Notes under the pieces: model-generated
Told to the model about the DNA's origin: nothing
Databases searched by the model: none
Seen by the model: the letters and a program-made list of their open reading frames with translations, nothing else
Shown here: piece after piece, positions 1 through 8,647 of the stretch
How positions within the stretch are numbered: position 1 is the stretch's first letter
Layout of the letters: each line of letters begins with the position of its first letter
Position numbers and translations under genes: made by a program
Assembly: GCF_032823475.1 (NCBI RefSeq)
Contig: NZ_CP127915.1
Coordinates: 2,666,001-2,730,000, forward strand
Direction: 5' to 3'
Length of the DNA: 64,000 nucleotides
DNA from: Acinetobacter sp. SAAs474
Lineage (GTDB): Bacteria > Pseudomonadota > Gammaproteobacteria > Pseudomonadales > Moraxellaceae

Positions 1-531
1 TGTAGCACCATCCATATGCCAGAGCCCTGCCAAAACGGGTAAATGTGCTGGATCTAAATTAAGACATGGCACTAACTCTTTAATTTGCTGACGATCAATC
101 ATTTCGGTGCGGCCACCAAAATGTTTATTTACTTCAGCACGTTGACGAAATGCACGTACTGTGGCATCCGTATGTGCCAAGGTGAGCTGGCCACGTTCTG
201 AGTACATGATATTAAAATCAAATTCGTTCGATAAATTTTTAAATAAATTAACTGATTCCGAATAAAATTTTACGCCTTCAGCAGTTAAATAATTGGAACG
301 AATTACGGCAGTATTGCGTGCGGTATTTCCTCCACCAAGATAGGCTTTTTCCAAGACAGCAACATTCGTGATACCTTGGTATTTTGCAAGATAATATGCC
401 GTTGCTAAACCATGACCGCCAGCACCAATAATGACCACATCATAATGTGACTTCAATTCCTTTGGTGGAGGCAGATCAACTTCAACAGGATATTCACTGC
501 TTAATCCGTATTTGAGCAGACCAAGTGGCAT
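1..531 (-). CDS. SoxB/MgdA-type FAD oxidoreductase, beta-subunit-like (partial, cut by window edge)
   Basis: The frame opens at an ATG and continues off the left edge, giving the N-terminal 177 residues. It shows a dinucleotide-binding motif (VVIIGAGGHGLATAYYLAK, about residues 34-52) followed by LEKAYLGGGNTARNTAVIRSNYL, which is typical of the beta subunit of heterotetrameric sarcosine oxidase and of the homologous N-methylglutamate dehydrogenase subunit MgdA. Such enzymes oxidise N-methyl groups and pass formaldehyde to tetrahydrofolate. It lies 45 bp after folD in the same direction, probably as the third gene of purU-folD-soxB. Because the island upstream produces methylamine, the N-methylglutamate pathway is at least as likely as sarcosine oxidation. 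The remaining subunits lie outside the window, so the substrate cannot be decided here. Confidence 0.8.
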   Translation of the reverse strand, partial: MPLGLLKYGLSSEYPVEVDLPPPKELKSHYDVVIIGAGGHGLATAYYLAKYQGITNVAVLEKAYLGGGNTARNTAVIRSNYLTAEGVKFYSESVNLFKNLSNEFDFNIMYSERGQLTLAHTDATVRAFRQRAEVNKHFGGRTEMIDRQQIKELVPCLNLDPAHLPVLAGLWHMDGAT

Positions 532-576
532 GATTTTTTCTCCAAGGCATATCTTTCAATGCCGCTATCTCATGAT

Positions 577-1476
577 CTAAAATGATTGAATCTGCAGACG
601 TGCAGCGTTAAGCGTATTTTTCATTAAATAGGCAATCGTCATAGGACCTACACCACCAGGCACCGGTGTAATGGCTTTGACCTGAGAGACTACATCAGCA
701 AAATCAACATCTCCGACCAAACGGTTTTGACCATTGTGTTGTATACGGTTAATACCAACATCAATCACGACTGCTTGTGGCTTAAGATAAGACGCATTAA
801 TCATGTGAGGTTGACCCACAGCTGCAACTAAAATATCTGCGGTCTTACAGATTTCCTGAATGTTTTTTGTCCGTGAATGGACGATCGTAACTGTACAATT
901 TTCTTGTAATAACAAGGCTGCCATTGGCTTTCCAACAATATTAGAACGCCCCACCACCACAGCATGTAAACCCGATAAATTTTCGCCCAAGGTTTCTTTT
1001 AATAAACGAATACAACCTGTTGGTGTACAAGGTGTTAATACATCGCGGCCTTGACTCAGGCCACCCACATTTTCACTATGAAATCCATCTACATCTTTGA
1101 TGGGATCAATCCGCTGTAACACCAGTATTTCATCAATATGTGCAGGTAATGGCAGTTGTACTAAAATGCCATTTACTGTAGGGTCTGCATTCAATTGATC
1201 AATTTTTTCTAATAGTATTTCGGCTGTTGTTTCTGCAGCAAAACGAAACTCTAAAGAACGAATTCCCACCTCTAAAGCTTTTTCAACTTTATTACGAACA
1301 TAAACATGACTTGCAGGATCATCACCCAGCAAAATCACGGCCAGACAAGGTTCAATTTGTTGTGCTTTAAGCAGTTGTACATCGGCTTTAATTTCTGCCA
1401 ATACACGTTGTGCAATAGCTTTACCATCAATAATGGACATCTCAGTCGATGTCGGTATTTGAGTAACTAAATTCAT
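577..1476 (-). CDS. folD: FolD, methylenetetrahydrofolate dehydrogenase / methenyltetrahydrofolate cyclohydrolase
   Basis: This bifunctional cytosolic enzyme interconverts 5,10-methylene-THF and 10-formyl-THF. Family hallmarks are visible: the active-site lysine region [11 protein letters not shown] (Lys63), QLPLP at 108-112, DVDGFH at 128-133, GRSNIVGKP at 177-185 and [10 protein letters not shown] at 271-280. The length of 299 aa is slightly long; an internal Met13 (MSIIDGK) would give the more usual size. I kept the first ATG because it overlaps the purU stop codon (ATGA), which suggests translational coupling. Its place between purU and a SoxB-like oxidase points to a catabolic role, carrying methyl-derived C1 units to formyl-THF, rather than only housekeeping. 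A second chromosomal folD elsewhere would support this. Confidence 0.95.
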   Translation of the reverse strand: MNLVTQIPTSTEMSIIDGKAIAQRVLAEIKADVQLLKAQQIEPCLAVILLGDDPASHVYVRNKVEKALEVGIRSLEFRFAAETTAEILLEKIDQLNADPTVNGILVQLPLPAHIDEILVLQRIDPIKDVDGFHSENVGGLSQGRDVLTPCTPTGCIRLLKETLGENLSGLHAVVVGRSNIVGKPMAALLLQENCTVTIVHSRTKNIQEICKTADILVAAVGQPHMINASYLKPQAVVIDVGINRIQHNGQNRLVGDVDFADVVSQVKAITPVPGGVGPMTIAYLMKNTLNAARLQIQSF

Positions 1477-2339
1477 TTAAAAATCACCGTACGATCATCA
1501 TTTAAAAACACACGGTGTTCCACAAAGTATTTCACTGCTTTGGATAATGCCACCGTTTCTGTATCACGCCCTACTGAGACTAAATCCTCAGGTAAATAGG
1601 CATGATCCACACGTTGTACTTCTTGTTCGATAATTGGACCCTCATCTAAATCCCCTGTGACAAAATGTGCAGTTGCACCAATCAGTTTTACGCCACGTTC
1701 AAAGGCCTGATGATAAGGTTTGGCACCTTTAAAGCCCGGTAGGAATGAATGATGAATATTGATGGCACGACCAGCCAATTGACGGCAAAGCTGATCAGAA
1801 AGAATTTGCATATAGCGCGCTAAAATCACCAGTTCAGTCTCTGTTTCATCGATGATTCTAAGTAATTCGGCTTCTTGCTGTGCTTTGGTTTCTTTATTGA
1901 CAGGGAGGTAGATAAAACGTAATCCTTCACGTTCAGCAATTGGGCGTAAATCTAGATGATTCGACACAATTGCAGTAATTTGAAAATCCAATTCTCCTTT
2001 GTGATGGCGATATAATAAATTTAAAAAGCAATGATCAAACTTACTGACCATAATCATCACTTTCATGGGTGAATTACAGTCATAGAATGACGCTTGCATA
2101 TCAAACTGTTGTTCGATTTGGACAAAATTTGTTTTTAAGCGCTCTAGATCGTCTATTCCATCTTCAAAACGAAAAACGATACGGGTAAAGAAGTAGCCAG
2201 TAACTTCATCATCATACTGTGCCATTTCACTAATATAACAACCATTTTGAGCTAAACACCCGCTAATTGCAGCGACAATACCAGAGGCAGCCGGACAACG
2301 GATCTTAAGTATATATTGAGCTGGAACATGCTGTGGCAT
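1473..2339 (-). CDS. purU: PurU, formyltetrahydrofolate deformylase (copy 1)
   Basis: PurU hydrolyses 10-formyl-THF to formate and THF. The protein has an N-terminal ACT domain (about residues 8-85) and a C-terminal formyltransferase fold with [19 protein letters not shown] and [10 protein letters not shown], giving the catalytic Asn194, His196 and Asp230 region. An upstream ATG would add 27 residues, but the start at MPQHV is preceded by AGGA about 10 bases upstream and gives 288 aa, equal to copy 2. It overlaps folD by 4 bases. In this operon it would regenerate THF from C1 units released by N-demethylation and release formate. Apart from its first 14 codons it is almost identical in DNA to the second copy on the other strand, differing by one base (Val73 here, Ala73 there). 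Confidence 0.95.
   Translation of the reverse strand: MPQHVPAQYILKIRCPAASGIVAAISGCLAQNGCYISEMAQYDDEVTGYFFTRIVFRFEDGIDDLERLKTNFVQIEQQFDMQASFYDCNSPMKVMIMVSKFDHCFLNLLYRHHKGELDFQITAIVSNHLDLRPIAEREGLRFIYLPVNKETKAQQEAELLRIIDETETELVILARYMQILSDQLCRQLAGRAINIHHSFLPGFKGAKPYHQAFERGVKLIGATAHFVTGDLDEGPIIEQEVQRVDHAYLPEDLVSVGRDTETVALSKAVKYFVEHRVFLNDDRTVIFK
1475..2298 (-). repeat. Inverted repeat arm A (824 bp, purU copy 1)
   Basis: Comparing this stretch base by base with the opposite-strand copy shows one mismatch (position 2122 against 3728). Identity includes all synonymous sites. It stops about 14 codons after the start codon and exactly in the stop codon, so flanks are unrelated. The spacer between the arms is about 1.25 kb. 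Confidence 0.95.
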
Positions 2340-2530
2340 AGGACTGTTTCCTATTAATTGTAAATTTTCAGCGTTGGATTGATAATGAAAAAACTTTCTT
2401 GTTAGGAAATTTATTTTCATTATGGGAATTTATATCGGATTTTTTTTATGCCGTCTAGCATTTTTGATGAACTTTTTTTATTTTAAATAATTTTTTTAAG
2501 TTTTTGATTTTTATACAGATATAGCAAAGC

Positions 2531-2558
2531 ACCAGCAGGAAATTTCTCTCCTGCTGGT
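2531..2558. terminator. Hairpin terminator, possibly bidirectional
   Basis: A perfect 10-bp stem (ACCAGCAGGA / TCCTGCTGGT) with an 8-base loop lies 10 bp beyond the stop of the 77-aa gene on the minus strand. The T-rich tail (CATTTTTC) is on the plus-strand side, so it fits a plus-strand or bidirectional terminator better than a strict minus-strand one. Confidence 0.6.
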
Positions 2559-2568
2559 CATTTTTCTT

Positions 2569-2802
2569 CTAACATAAAACATCCACGCGATGAAATTGTT
2601 TAAGCTGCATTAACATCTGAAATGGCTGTGAAGATTGCATTAAATCATTCATCTGTTCATGAAATTTATGAGTTAAACTTTGATTACAACGAATCATCCA
2701 TCCTTTCATAAACTTTTTATTCATGTTCAACATATACACTTCACATGTGGTCGGTGTTAATAAACGAATTTTCTTAATCACAAAGTGCTCTGGATAACTC
2801 AT
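2569..2802 (-). CDS. Small hypothetical protein, 77 aa
   Basis: I do not recognise this protein. The start at MSYPEHFVIKKIRL has a strong AAGGAG site 7 bases upstream, and the frame ends just before a strong hairpin, so it looks like a complete small transcription unit. The sequence is basic in its first half (VIKKIRLLTPTTCEVYMLNMNKKFMKGWMIRCNQ) and has no signal peptide or membrane segment. It sits alone between the two inverted purU copies, so its orientation could flip by recombination between the arms. A link with C1 metabolism is only positional. Confidence 0.6.
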   Translation of the reverse strand: MSYPEHFVIKKIRLLTPTTCEVYMLNMNKKFMKGWMIRCNQSLTHKFHEQMNDLMQSSQPFQMLMQLKQFHRVDVLC

Positions 2803-3510
2803 AATCTTCTCCTTGAGAACGTTCATCAAATCAAAAGCAAATAACAAGCCAATTATTTTAAGTAGTTAATTAATAATATTTTTTTATAATGATTAAGAAA
2901 ATATTCCCAATAAGAATATTTTTTGCATTAAAATTGCACATTTTTTTTAAAGCCATGCACCAAGATATTTAAATGCAGTCTATTAATATGATTGAATTGT
3001 TGATTGATATGCTCTCAGCACTAAACTTTAGGTTTAAGCAATTCGTATGTCCTTGTATATTCAAGTTAAATATCATAAATGAATGCTTAATTTAATATTC
3101 CTTCCATCTCGCCGATGACTGTGCTATTCATCCCACCTAACAACAACTACTGCTGCGCAGCATAATAAATAGAGAATTGCCTGCAATCAGTTAAAAACTG
3201 ATGATGACTGAGAAGCATCAAGATCAAACCTTCAAATGATCGATCAAACCCGCAAATAAATCATCTTGGATACCACGTTATTACCCAAACGATTTACAAC
3301 ATTATTTATTTTAATTATACCTATTAAAAAATAAGACTACTCACAAAGACATACTCACAAAAAGTCATTGAATTTAAACAATAAATATAGACAAAAACCT
3401 TTGTTTTTTTATATAAAATTTATATGAAATTAACTTTTTATTCGTGATTTTTTTCATGCTATATCAGCAAAATTATATTTTTTAACTGAGTTTTAATTGG
3501 AGTATTACGC
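2803..3510. other. Intergenic region upstream of purU copy 2
   Basis: About 700 AT-rich bases with no convincing gene. Visible structure: a small hairpin (ATCAGTT/AACTGAT near 3187-3203) and a tandem pair of 20-bp units at 3222-3257 sharing GATCAAACC-N2-CAAAT. The promoters of the 77-aa gene (minus) and purU copy 2 (plus) must lie here. Confidence 0.6.
3222..3257. repeat. Two direct 20-bp units upstream of purU copy 2
   Basis: GATCAAACC followed by two variable bases and CAAAT occurs twice with a period of exactly 20 bp (about two helical turns), roughly 260 bp before the purU start. This could be a regulator site; function is not known. Confidence 0.4.
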
Positions 3511-4377
3511 ATGCTAACATCTCATTTGAGTGAATATATTTTAAAAGTGCATTGTCCGGCTGCCTCTGGTATTGTCGCTGCAATTAGCGGGTGTTTAGCT
3601 CAAAATGGTTGTTATATTAGTGAAATGGCACAGTATGATGATGAAGTTACTGGCTACTTCTTTACCCGTATCGTTTTTCGTTTTGAAGATGGAATAGACG
3701 ATCTAGAGCGCTTAAAAACAAATTTTGCCCAAATCGAACAACAGTTTGATATGCAAGCGTCATTCTATGACTGTAATTCACCCATGAAAGTGATGATTAT
3801 GGTCAGTAAGTTTGATCATTGCTTTTTAAATTTATTATATCGCCATCACAAAGGAGAATTGGATTTTCAAATTACTGCAATTGTGTCGAATCATCTAGAT
3901 TTACGCCCAATTGCTGAACGTGAAGGATTACGTTTTATCTACCTCCCTGTCAATAAAGAAACCAAAGCACAGCAAGAAGCCGAATTACTTAGAATCATCG
4001 ATGAAACAGAGACTGAACTGGTGATTTTAGCGCGCTATATGCAAATTCTTTCTGATCAGCTTTGCCGTCAATTGGCTGGTCGTGCCATCAATATTCATCA
4101 TTCATTCCTACCGGGCTTTAAAGGTGCCAAACCTTATCATCAGGCCTTTGAACGTGGCGTAAAACTGATTGGTGCAACTGCACATTTTGTCACAGGGGAT
4201 TTAGATGAGGGTCCAATTATCGAACAAGAAGTACAACGTGTGGATCATGCCTATTTACCTGAGGATTTAGTCTCAGTAGGGCGTGATACAGAAACGGTGG
4301 CATTATCCAAAGCAGTGAAATACTTTGTGGAACACCGTGTGTTTTTAAATGATGATCGTACGGTGATTTTTAAATAA
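3511..4377 (+). CDS. purU: PurU, formyltetrahydrofolate deformylase (copy 2)
   Basis: Same enzyme as copy 1: ACT domain, then formyltransferase domain with Asn194, His196 and the [11 protein letters not shown] segment. It is 288 aa with a good site (GGAG, 8 bases before ATG). Its first 14 codons (MLTSHLSEYILKVH) differ from copy 1, then the two genes are the same except Ala73. It stands alone on the plus strand with its own long leader, so its expression is probably separate from the purU-folD-sox operon. The near-perfect identity at silent sites points to recent duplication or continuing gene conversion. Confidence 0.95.
   Translation: MLTSHLSEYILKVHCPAASGIVAAISGCLAQNGCYISEMAQYDDEVTGYFFTRIVFRFEDGIDDLERLKTNFAQIEQQFDMQASFYDCNSPMKVMIMVSKFDHCFLNLLYRHHKGELDFQITAIVSNHLDLRPIAEREGLRFIYLPVNKETKAQQEAELLRIIDETETELVILARYMQILSDQLCRQLAGRAINIHHSFLPGFKGAKPYHQAFERGVKLIGATAHFVTGDLDEGPIIEQEVQRVDHAYLPEDLVSVGRDTETVALSKAVKYFVEHRVFLNDDRTVIFK
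3552..4375 (+). repeat. Inverted repeat arm B (824 bp, purU copy 2)
   Basis: Second arm of the inverted repeat, in opposite orientation to arm A, with one mismatch. Recombination between the arms would invert the segment holding the 77-aa gene and the purU upstream regions. Confidence 0.95.
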
Positions 4378-4388
4378 AATCACTTGCA

Positions 4389-4652
4389 TCAACAGTAGTC
4401 AATTTGACCTATTCCCATCACCACACGGCAAGCCGTTAGCATGGTGGGAATCTTTACACCCTGTGCATATTTAGAAGAGGATGACTTTTTTGTTGACCAA
4501 TTAGCTTTGTCATCGAGTTCTTGAAATGCTTTTTTTAAATAGTCTGTAATAATTGTTTTGTAATACCAATAGCCAATTGAAGACCAAGCAAGTATATCCA
4601 GAGTACTGACTAAATAACGCCTATTATATTTTAATCGGATAAATACGGTTTT
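4389..4652 (-). other. ATG-less open frame, possible gene remnant
   Basis: An open frame of about 88 codons ends at a TGA and starts after an in-frame TAA with no usable start codon near its beginning. The translation (for example STLDILAWSSIGYWYYKTI and later KYAQGVKIPTMLTACRVVMG) looks protein-like, with a hydrophobic, aromatic-rich stretch, but I cannot assign it. It may be the tail of a decayed gene, or chance. Confidence 0.25.
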
Positions 4653-4677
4653 TTACATTGAGTATTAATCTAATAAA

Positions 4678-4697
4678 ATCCTGCGATAACGCAGGAT
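4678..4697 (-). terminator. Rho-independent terminator of the dmm operon
   Basis: On the minus strand a perfect 8-bp stem (ATCCTGCG / CGCAGGAT) with a 4-base loop is followed by TTTATTAG, about 20 bases after the last dmm-operon stop codon. Confidence 0.75.
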
Positions 4698-4719
4698 CAG
4701 CTCTATCCAAGGCTAAAAA

Positions 4720-5850
4720 TCAACCTTTTGCAGTACGCTTTAATTTTTGTGGATCATCAAAAGGTAATGTATGTGCAATAGCATTTACTGCTACACTTCC
4801 CTTCACTTGCAGTGCCTTGCCTTGTTCAGCATAAGGTAGGGCTAAACGCGCAATTGCCACAGTTTGCTGTGTTAATGGAGAATGCATACCACAGGTGATT
4901 ACACCTACCTGTTGATCACCATCCCATAAGGTATCTCCCATGGCTGGAGCCTGCTGACCCTCTAATAAAACACCAAAAATTTTAAAGCGTGCTTTATCTT
5001 TTAAACGTCGATGTTCATAACAGCCGCGGAATTCGCCTTTATCTGGTGAAACCGTAAAATCCAATCCTAACTCCCATAGCGTATCGCCACAAACATCATG
5101 CTCAAATGGAAAATATTCAGAATTATCATAAGGGAAAAATAATAGATAACTTTCCGTACGCAACCAATCCAGTGTGGTAAATGAGCATGGCACAATACCA
5201 TAAGCTTGACCGGTCTTTAAAATCGTCTCCCAAATCATGGCAGCATCGGCAGCTTTACAAAATATTTCATAACCACGTTCACCGGTATATCCAGTACGCG
5301 AAATCATAACAGGGGCACCAAATAGTCTGGTTTGGATATGATGAAAATATGCCAAATCACGAATACCAGGAACATGTTCAGCCAAATAATCAACAGCTAA
5401 CGGTCCTTGTAAGGATAAGTCATGCAAATCGTCATCAAACAAGATCGCAACCTGACGCCCAAGGGCTGAGCGTGATAACATCTCATAGCCAATTCCTGTA
5501 CCATGTACCACCATAAAAGCATTTGGTCCAGTACGATAAATGACACAATCATCAACAAACTTGCCTTGTTCATTGAGCATAGTGGCATAGACTGATTTTC
5601 CAGGATATAGTTTCGAAATATCACGGGTGGTTGCATATTCCAGTAAACTTTCTGCATGTGGTCCTACATAATGTACTTTTTTAAGTCCCGAAACATCCAT
5701 CAGTCCAGCTTTGGTACGAATCGCCAAATAATGATCTGCAATATCACTATCATAAGTCCAAGCGGTCCCCATTCCATTCCAGTCTTCTAATTTCGAGCCA
5801 AGCTGACGATGCTGTGCTGCTAAAGCTGAAATACGCCAAGAATTTGCCAT
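4720..5850 (-). CDS. GcvT-like aminomethyltransferase family protein, folate-binding component of DMA N-demethylase
   Basis: The 376-aa protein has the GcvT/DmdA fold: MDVSGLKKVHYVGP near the N terminus, then SRTGYTGERGYEIF, the folate-binding signature of the family. In T-proteins and dimethylglycine/TMAO demethylases this domain captures the leaving formaldehyde as 5,10-methylene-THF. It is the last gene of the operon dmmA-dmmB-haem subunit-this gene, 54 bp after the haem subunit and before a terminator. I infer that it conserves the methyl group lost from DMA as methylene-THF, feeding FolD and PurU. The known clusters are called dmmDABC or HODM alpha-delta; I am not certain which letter belongs to this subunit, so no symbol is given. 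Confidence 0.85.
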   Translation of the reverse strand: MANSWRISALAAQHRQLGSKLEDWNGMGTAWTYDSDIADHYLAIRTKAGLMDVSGLKKVHYVGPHAESLLEYATTRDISKLYPGKSVYATMLNEQGKFVDDCVIYRTGPNAFMVVHGTGIGYEMLSRSALGRQVAILFDDDLHDLSLQGPLAVDYLAEHVPGIRDLAYFHHIQTRLFGAPVMISRTGYTGERGYEIFCKAADAAMIWETILKTGQAYGIVPCSFTTLDWLRTESYLLFFPYDNSEYFPFEHDVCGDTLWELGLDFTVSPDKGEFRGCYEHRRLKDKARFKIFGVLLEGQQAPAMGDTLWDGDQQVGVITCGMHSPLTQQTVAIARLALPYAEQGKALQVKGSVAVNAIAHTLPFDDPQKLKRTAKG

Positions 5851-5904
5851 GTCATCATTTCCTTATCAAATCATTTAAGTTGGTCTAAGTGAGTAAAATT
5901 AAAA

Positions 5905-6927
5905 TTATGGGTGATCTGTTGAATCAAATTGAGATAACCATTGCAAAAGTGGCTCACGATATTCATCAATACCTTTATATTGCGCAATCGATTGTGGCAA
6001 ATCTCGAATGACTCGATACAAACGTTTTGCCCATGCAGGATTACGCGTTAAATCATTCAAACTAATCAGATAAGTACGAATACTAAATAACAATGCATTA
6101 CTACGTGCCAAACGTGGCATCATTTGTAACTCAACACGTAAGTACACCATTTCGCCAGCATTATCGACTGTAACCATGCCACGCTCATGTCCCCATAAAT
6201 GATAGGTTTCCGAAGAGGTATCCATTCTTGGATTAATGGTCATTGTCCAATTTAAACGGCGATAAGGTTGCCCAACCTGAATGTTTAATAAAAATTTTAA
6301 GGCGCGATCAAAAACACCTAGTTGATGTGCTAATTGAGGCACTGGTGCATGCCATTGCTTAAAACTCATCCCAGCATCGAAATGCAGCGACCAATCGGCT
6401 GGCCCTGTAATCATGCCAGCATCCATAAATAGGTCACCTTCTCGCTGATCGAGTAGTGCTACATCCCCTTGAAATTGCCGGCTAATAAACTCAAAAGGAT
6501 GTAATGCTAAACTATTGTCATCACCAAAAATAAAATGCACATCAATATTTAAAGGACGGTTTATCCAATGCCAATTCAGTCCGTCCTGTTGCAATTGAAA
6601 ATGTTCAGGATAATTTTTTGCATAATGTTGCATCACCATTTCTAAAAAATCCCAGCTTGCTTGGCGCATATGTGGCATAACAATACATCGCTTAGGATCT
6701 TGCGCTAAAGTTAAACGGCGTTCATTCATTTCTGTGACATAATGTTCATCAATATCAAACCAGTGCTCAAAAATGCTATCGGGTTTTGCCAGTGCTGGTT
6801 CAATATTGACAGAATACATATATTGATCTTCAGGAAATGGAAATGGAAAACGTGCAATGGCTTGCTCACTATTGTGATAGCGAAATTCATCGCGCATATT
6901 TTCATCATGATTAAATTGAACAGTCAT
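5905..6927 (-). CDS. Haem-dependent oxidative N-demethylase, DUF3445 family (catalytic subunit of DMA monooxygenase)
   Basis: This 340-aa protein matches the DUF3445/HODM alpha family: the motif region VDNAGEMVYLRVELQMMPRL and ALLFSIRTYLISL near the C terminus, and an N-terminal PFPFPEDQYMYSVNIEPA. In the characterised Pseudomonas enzyme, this subunit has a PAS-like fold that binds haem and oxidises dimethylamine to methylamine and formaldehyde. There is no signal peptide, so it acts in the cytosol. It follows dmmB by 15 bp and has a GAGAG site before ATG. The neighbouring reductase supplies electrons and the GcvT-like protein takes the C1 unit. Assignment to DMA rests on the complete cluster and on adjacent tmm and tdm. 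Confidence 0.88.
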   Translation of the reverse strand: MTVQFNHDENMRDEFRYHNSEQAIARFPFPFPEDQYMYSVNIEPALAKPDSIFEHWFDIDEHYVTEMNERRLTLAQDPKRCIVMPHMRQASWDFLEMVMQHYAKNYPEHFQLQQDGLNWHWINRPLNIDVHFIFGDDNSLALHPFEFISRQFQGDVALLDQREGDLFMDAGMITGPADWSLHFDAGMSFKQWHAPVPQLAHQLGVFDRALKFLLNIQVGQPYRRLNWTMTINPRMDTSSETYHLWGHERGMVTVDNAGEMVYLRVELQMMPRLARSNALLFSIRTYLISLNDLTRNPAWAKRLYRVIRDLPQSIAQYKGIDEYREPLLQWLSQFDSTDHP

Positions 6928-6942
6928 ACAGATCTCTCAAAG

Positions 6943-7887
6943 TTATAAGGCTAAATGTAAAATATGGCCGGATTTTGCTCTAGAGACACAAGGCATCAAC
7001 TGTGATGCCTGCTCCTGTACCGTTAAATAGTGGTCTAAATGTGCTACTTCCCCTTGCGTATAAGCTGTACTACACTGACCACAAACCCCACCACGACACA
7101 AATTAGGAATCGCTATGCCATGTTGTTCTAAAGCCTCCAGTAAACTGAAATTACTTGGAATATGAATTTTTCGCTGGCTTTGAGTGAGCAGCACATCAAA
7201 TGCTTCACCAGCCGCAGGTGCTGTAAATTTTTCCCAGTGCACTCTATGTCTAGACCAGCCTAATTGCTGTGCTGTATTCACCACGGTACCAATTAAACGC
7301 TCTGGACCACAAATATAGACATGACTCTGTAAAGACTGCTGTTTGAGTAATTTTTCAATATCTAAGCGTTGTTGAGTTTTTTCTGAATAAATGTGCACAT
7401 GTTCATCAAATAACTGCTTTAACATCAATTCATAGGCATTGCTTATTCCATCACGACAGGCATAATGCAACTCAAAACTATCACCCGCATGTAATAAATA
7501 TTTCATATGTGATAAAAAAGGCGTAATACCAATCCCACCTGCAATAAACACATGATGTTTGGCCTGTGAATGTAAGGCAAATAAATTCAACGGTGCAGAA
7601 ATATCTAGCGAATCCCCCACCTGAACATGCTGATGTAGATATTGTGAGCCACCTCGTGACTTGTCTTGTAAACGAACAGCAATTTGATAATGATGTTGTT
7701 CATCAGGATCATTTAATAAAGAATATGCATTATGAATAACCCTGTCCTTTAGCGGTAACTGCACCACAATATGACTGCCAGAAGAAAACGGTAATAAAGG
7801 TTGATGTTGCGCTGTTAAAGTGAACTCTCGAATCATAGGGGTGACTTGTTCAATATGTGTCACACAAACCGATAATGTATTAGACAT
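6943..7887 (-). CDS. dmmB: DmmB, PDR/VanB-type flavin/[2Fe-2S] reductase of DMA monooxygenase
   Basis: A 314-aa phthalate-dioxygenase-reductase-type protein. Order of domains: flavin-binding barrel (about 1-105, AYSL at 54-57), NAD(P)-binding domain (GGIGITPFLS at 117-126, CGPERL at 193-198) and a C-terminal plant-type ferredoxin with Cys264, Cys269, Cys272 and Cys300 (CX4CX2CX27C). The start was chosen at MSNTLSV, which has AAGGAG upstream and overlaps the dmmA stop by one base (TGATG); an earlier ATG would add 13 residues without a ribosome site. It transfers NAD(P)H electrons to the haem N-demethylase encoded next. Confidence 0.9.
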   Translation of the reverse strand: MSNTLSVCVTHIEQVTPMIREFTLTAQHQPLLPFSSGSHIVVQLPLKDRVIHNAYSLLNDPDEQHHYQIAVRLQDKSRGGSQYLHQHVQVGDSLDISAPLNLFALHSQAKHHVFIAGGIGITPFLSHMKYLLHAGDSFELHYACRDGISNAYELMLKQLFDEHVHIYSEKTQQRLDIEKLLKQQSLQSHVYICGPERLIGTVVNTAQQLGWSRHRVHWEKFTAPAAGEAFDVLLTQSQRKIHIPSNFSLLEALEQHGIAIPNLCRGGVCGQCSTAYTQGEVAHLDHYLTVQEQASQLMPCVSRAKSGHILHLAL

Positions 7888-8423
7888 CAACTGATTGCTC
7901 CTTGAGACTGTTGTACATTGGCACATACGCCCATATATGCACCTAAGCGCTCAGAAAAATGACTCCGAATCAATAAATTAAGATTACAATGTTGACAAGT
8001 ACAATACTCTACTGCGGTGGTATGCTGAGTTCGTCCACAATGAACACAATAGATTTTTTTTACATTTTGTTTAGGCTCAGTTAAATCGAGTAGCAAACTC
8101 ATTTCTTCTTTTAGGCAACCATGGTAAATCAGGCATTGTTGTATTTCCCAAATAAATGCTTCAGTACCACATACCACGATGTGAATTCCAGCATATTCAA
8201 GACATAACCTATCTTGTAACTGATTTAATAAATTTGCCAATGCATCATCTTTACGCTGATTGTCAAGCGTAAATACTTCACGACACTGTTGAACTTTAAG
8301 TTGCTGAAAAAGTTGCTGCGCATACGGTGATGTTGCATTTTCAAGTACCAAAATATAGGTGGGTACATTGAGATGAAATGTATCTAGACTCAGATATTTT
8401 GGCGTACTGTGCATAATTTCCAT
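7887..8423 (-). CDS. dmmA: DmmA family protein, small subunit of DMA monooxygenase
   Basis: About 178 aa. The C-terminal part carries two cysteine pairs (CVHCGRTQHTT and CTCQHCNLNL) followed by RSHFSERLGAYMG, the pattern of the DmmA C-terminal domain and resembling a zinc-ribbon or rubredoxin-like site. The N-terminal part resembles a nucleotide or flavin-binding alpha/beta fold. It is the first gene of the dmm operon and is coupled by overlap to dmmB. I prefer the start at MEIMHSTPKY because a G-rich stretch (GGGGGTGG) lies 8 bases before it; a start 18 bases earlier (MGVVV) has no clear ribosome site. Its mechanistic role in the complex is not well defined. Confidence 0.8.
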   Translation of the reverse strand: MEIMHSTPKYLSLDTFHLNVPTYILVLENATSPYAQQLFQQLKVQQCREVFTLDNQRKDDALANLLNQLQDRLCLEYAGIHIVVCGTEAFIWEIQQCLIYHGCLKEEMSLLLDLTEPKQNVKKIYCVHCGRTQHTTAVEYCTCQHCNLNLLIRSHFSERLGAYMGVCANVQQSQGAIS

Positions 8424-8503
8424 GATGACGACCACCCCCATATAGAACGATATAAGTTAATATTTAAAGCTTTTTTTTTGATTCGACCATCCCCTGTAAA
8501 TCT

Positions 8504-8519
8504 TACTCACTAAGGGGTA
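8504..8519 (-). promoter_or_regulatory. Putative NarL-type operator upstream of dmmA
   Basis: On the minus strand the 16-mer TACCCCTTAGTGAGTA has the 7-2-7 inverted arrangement known for NarL/NarP-type regulators, with the first half matching the TACYYMT heptamer. It lies about 80 bp before the dmmA start. Similar 16-mers occur before tmm and tdm. Confidence 0.4.
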
Positions 8520-8558
8520 GTCATCTTTAAATATTAATATTTTTCAAATAGATAAAAA

Positions 8559-8581
8559 TGCAGCATATCGATATAGCTGCA
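8559..8581 (-). terminator. Terminator downstream of tmm
   Basis: TGCAGC and GCTGCA flank a near-palindromic ATATCGATAT core; on the minus strand it is followed by ATTTTTATCTATTT. It lies about 65 bases after the tmm stop, so tmm and the dmm operon are probably separate transcripts. Confidence 0.6.
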
Positions 8582-8647
8582 ATAATATGTCTGGAATCGT
8601 AAGATGATTAATTGCGGCATTAGATCAAAAAGAATATCAATCTGCCA

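Noticed and set aside
3495..3510. Half-site TACTCCA (minus strand) before purU copy 2
   Set aside because: It coincides with the ribosome binding site GGAGTA and lacks the second half, so it is explained by translation.
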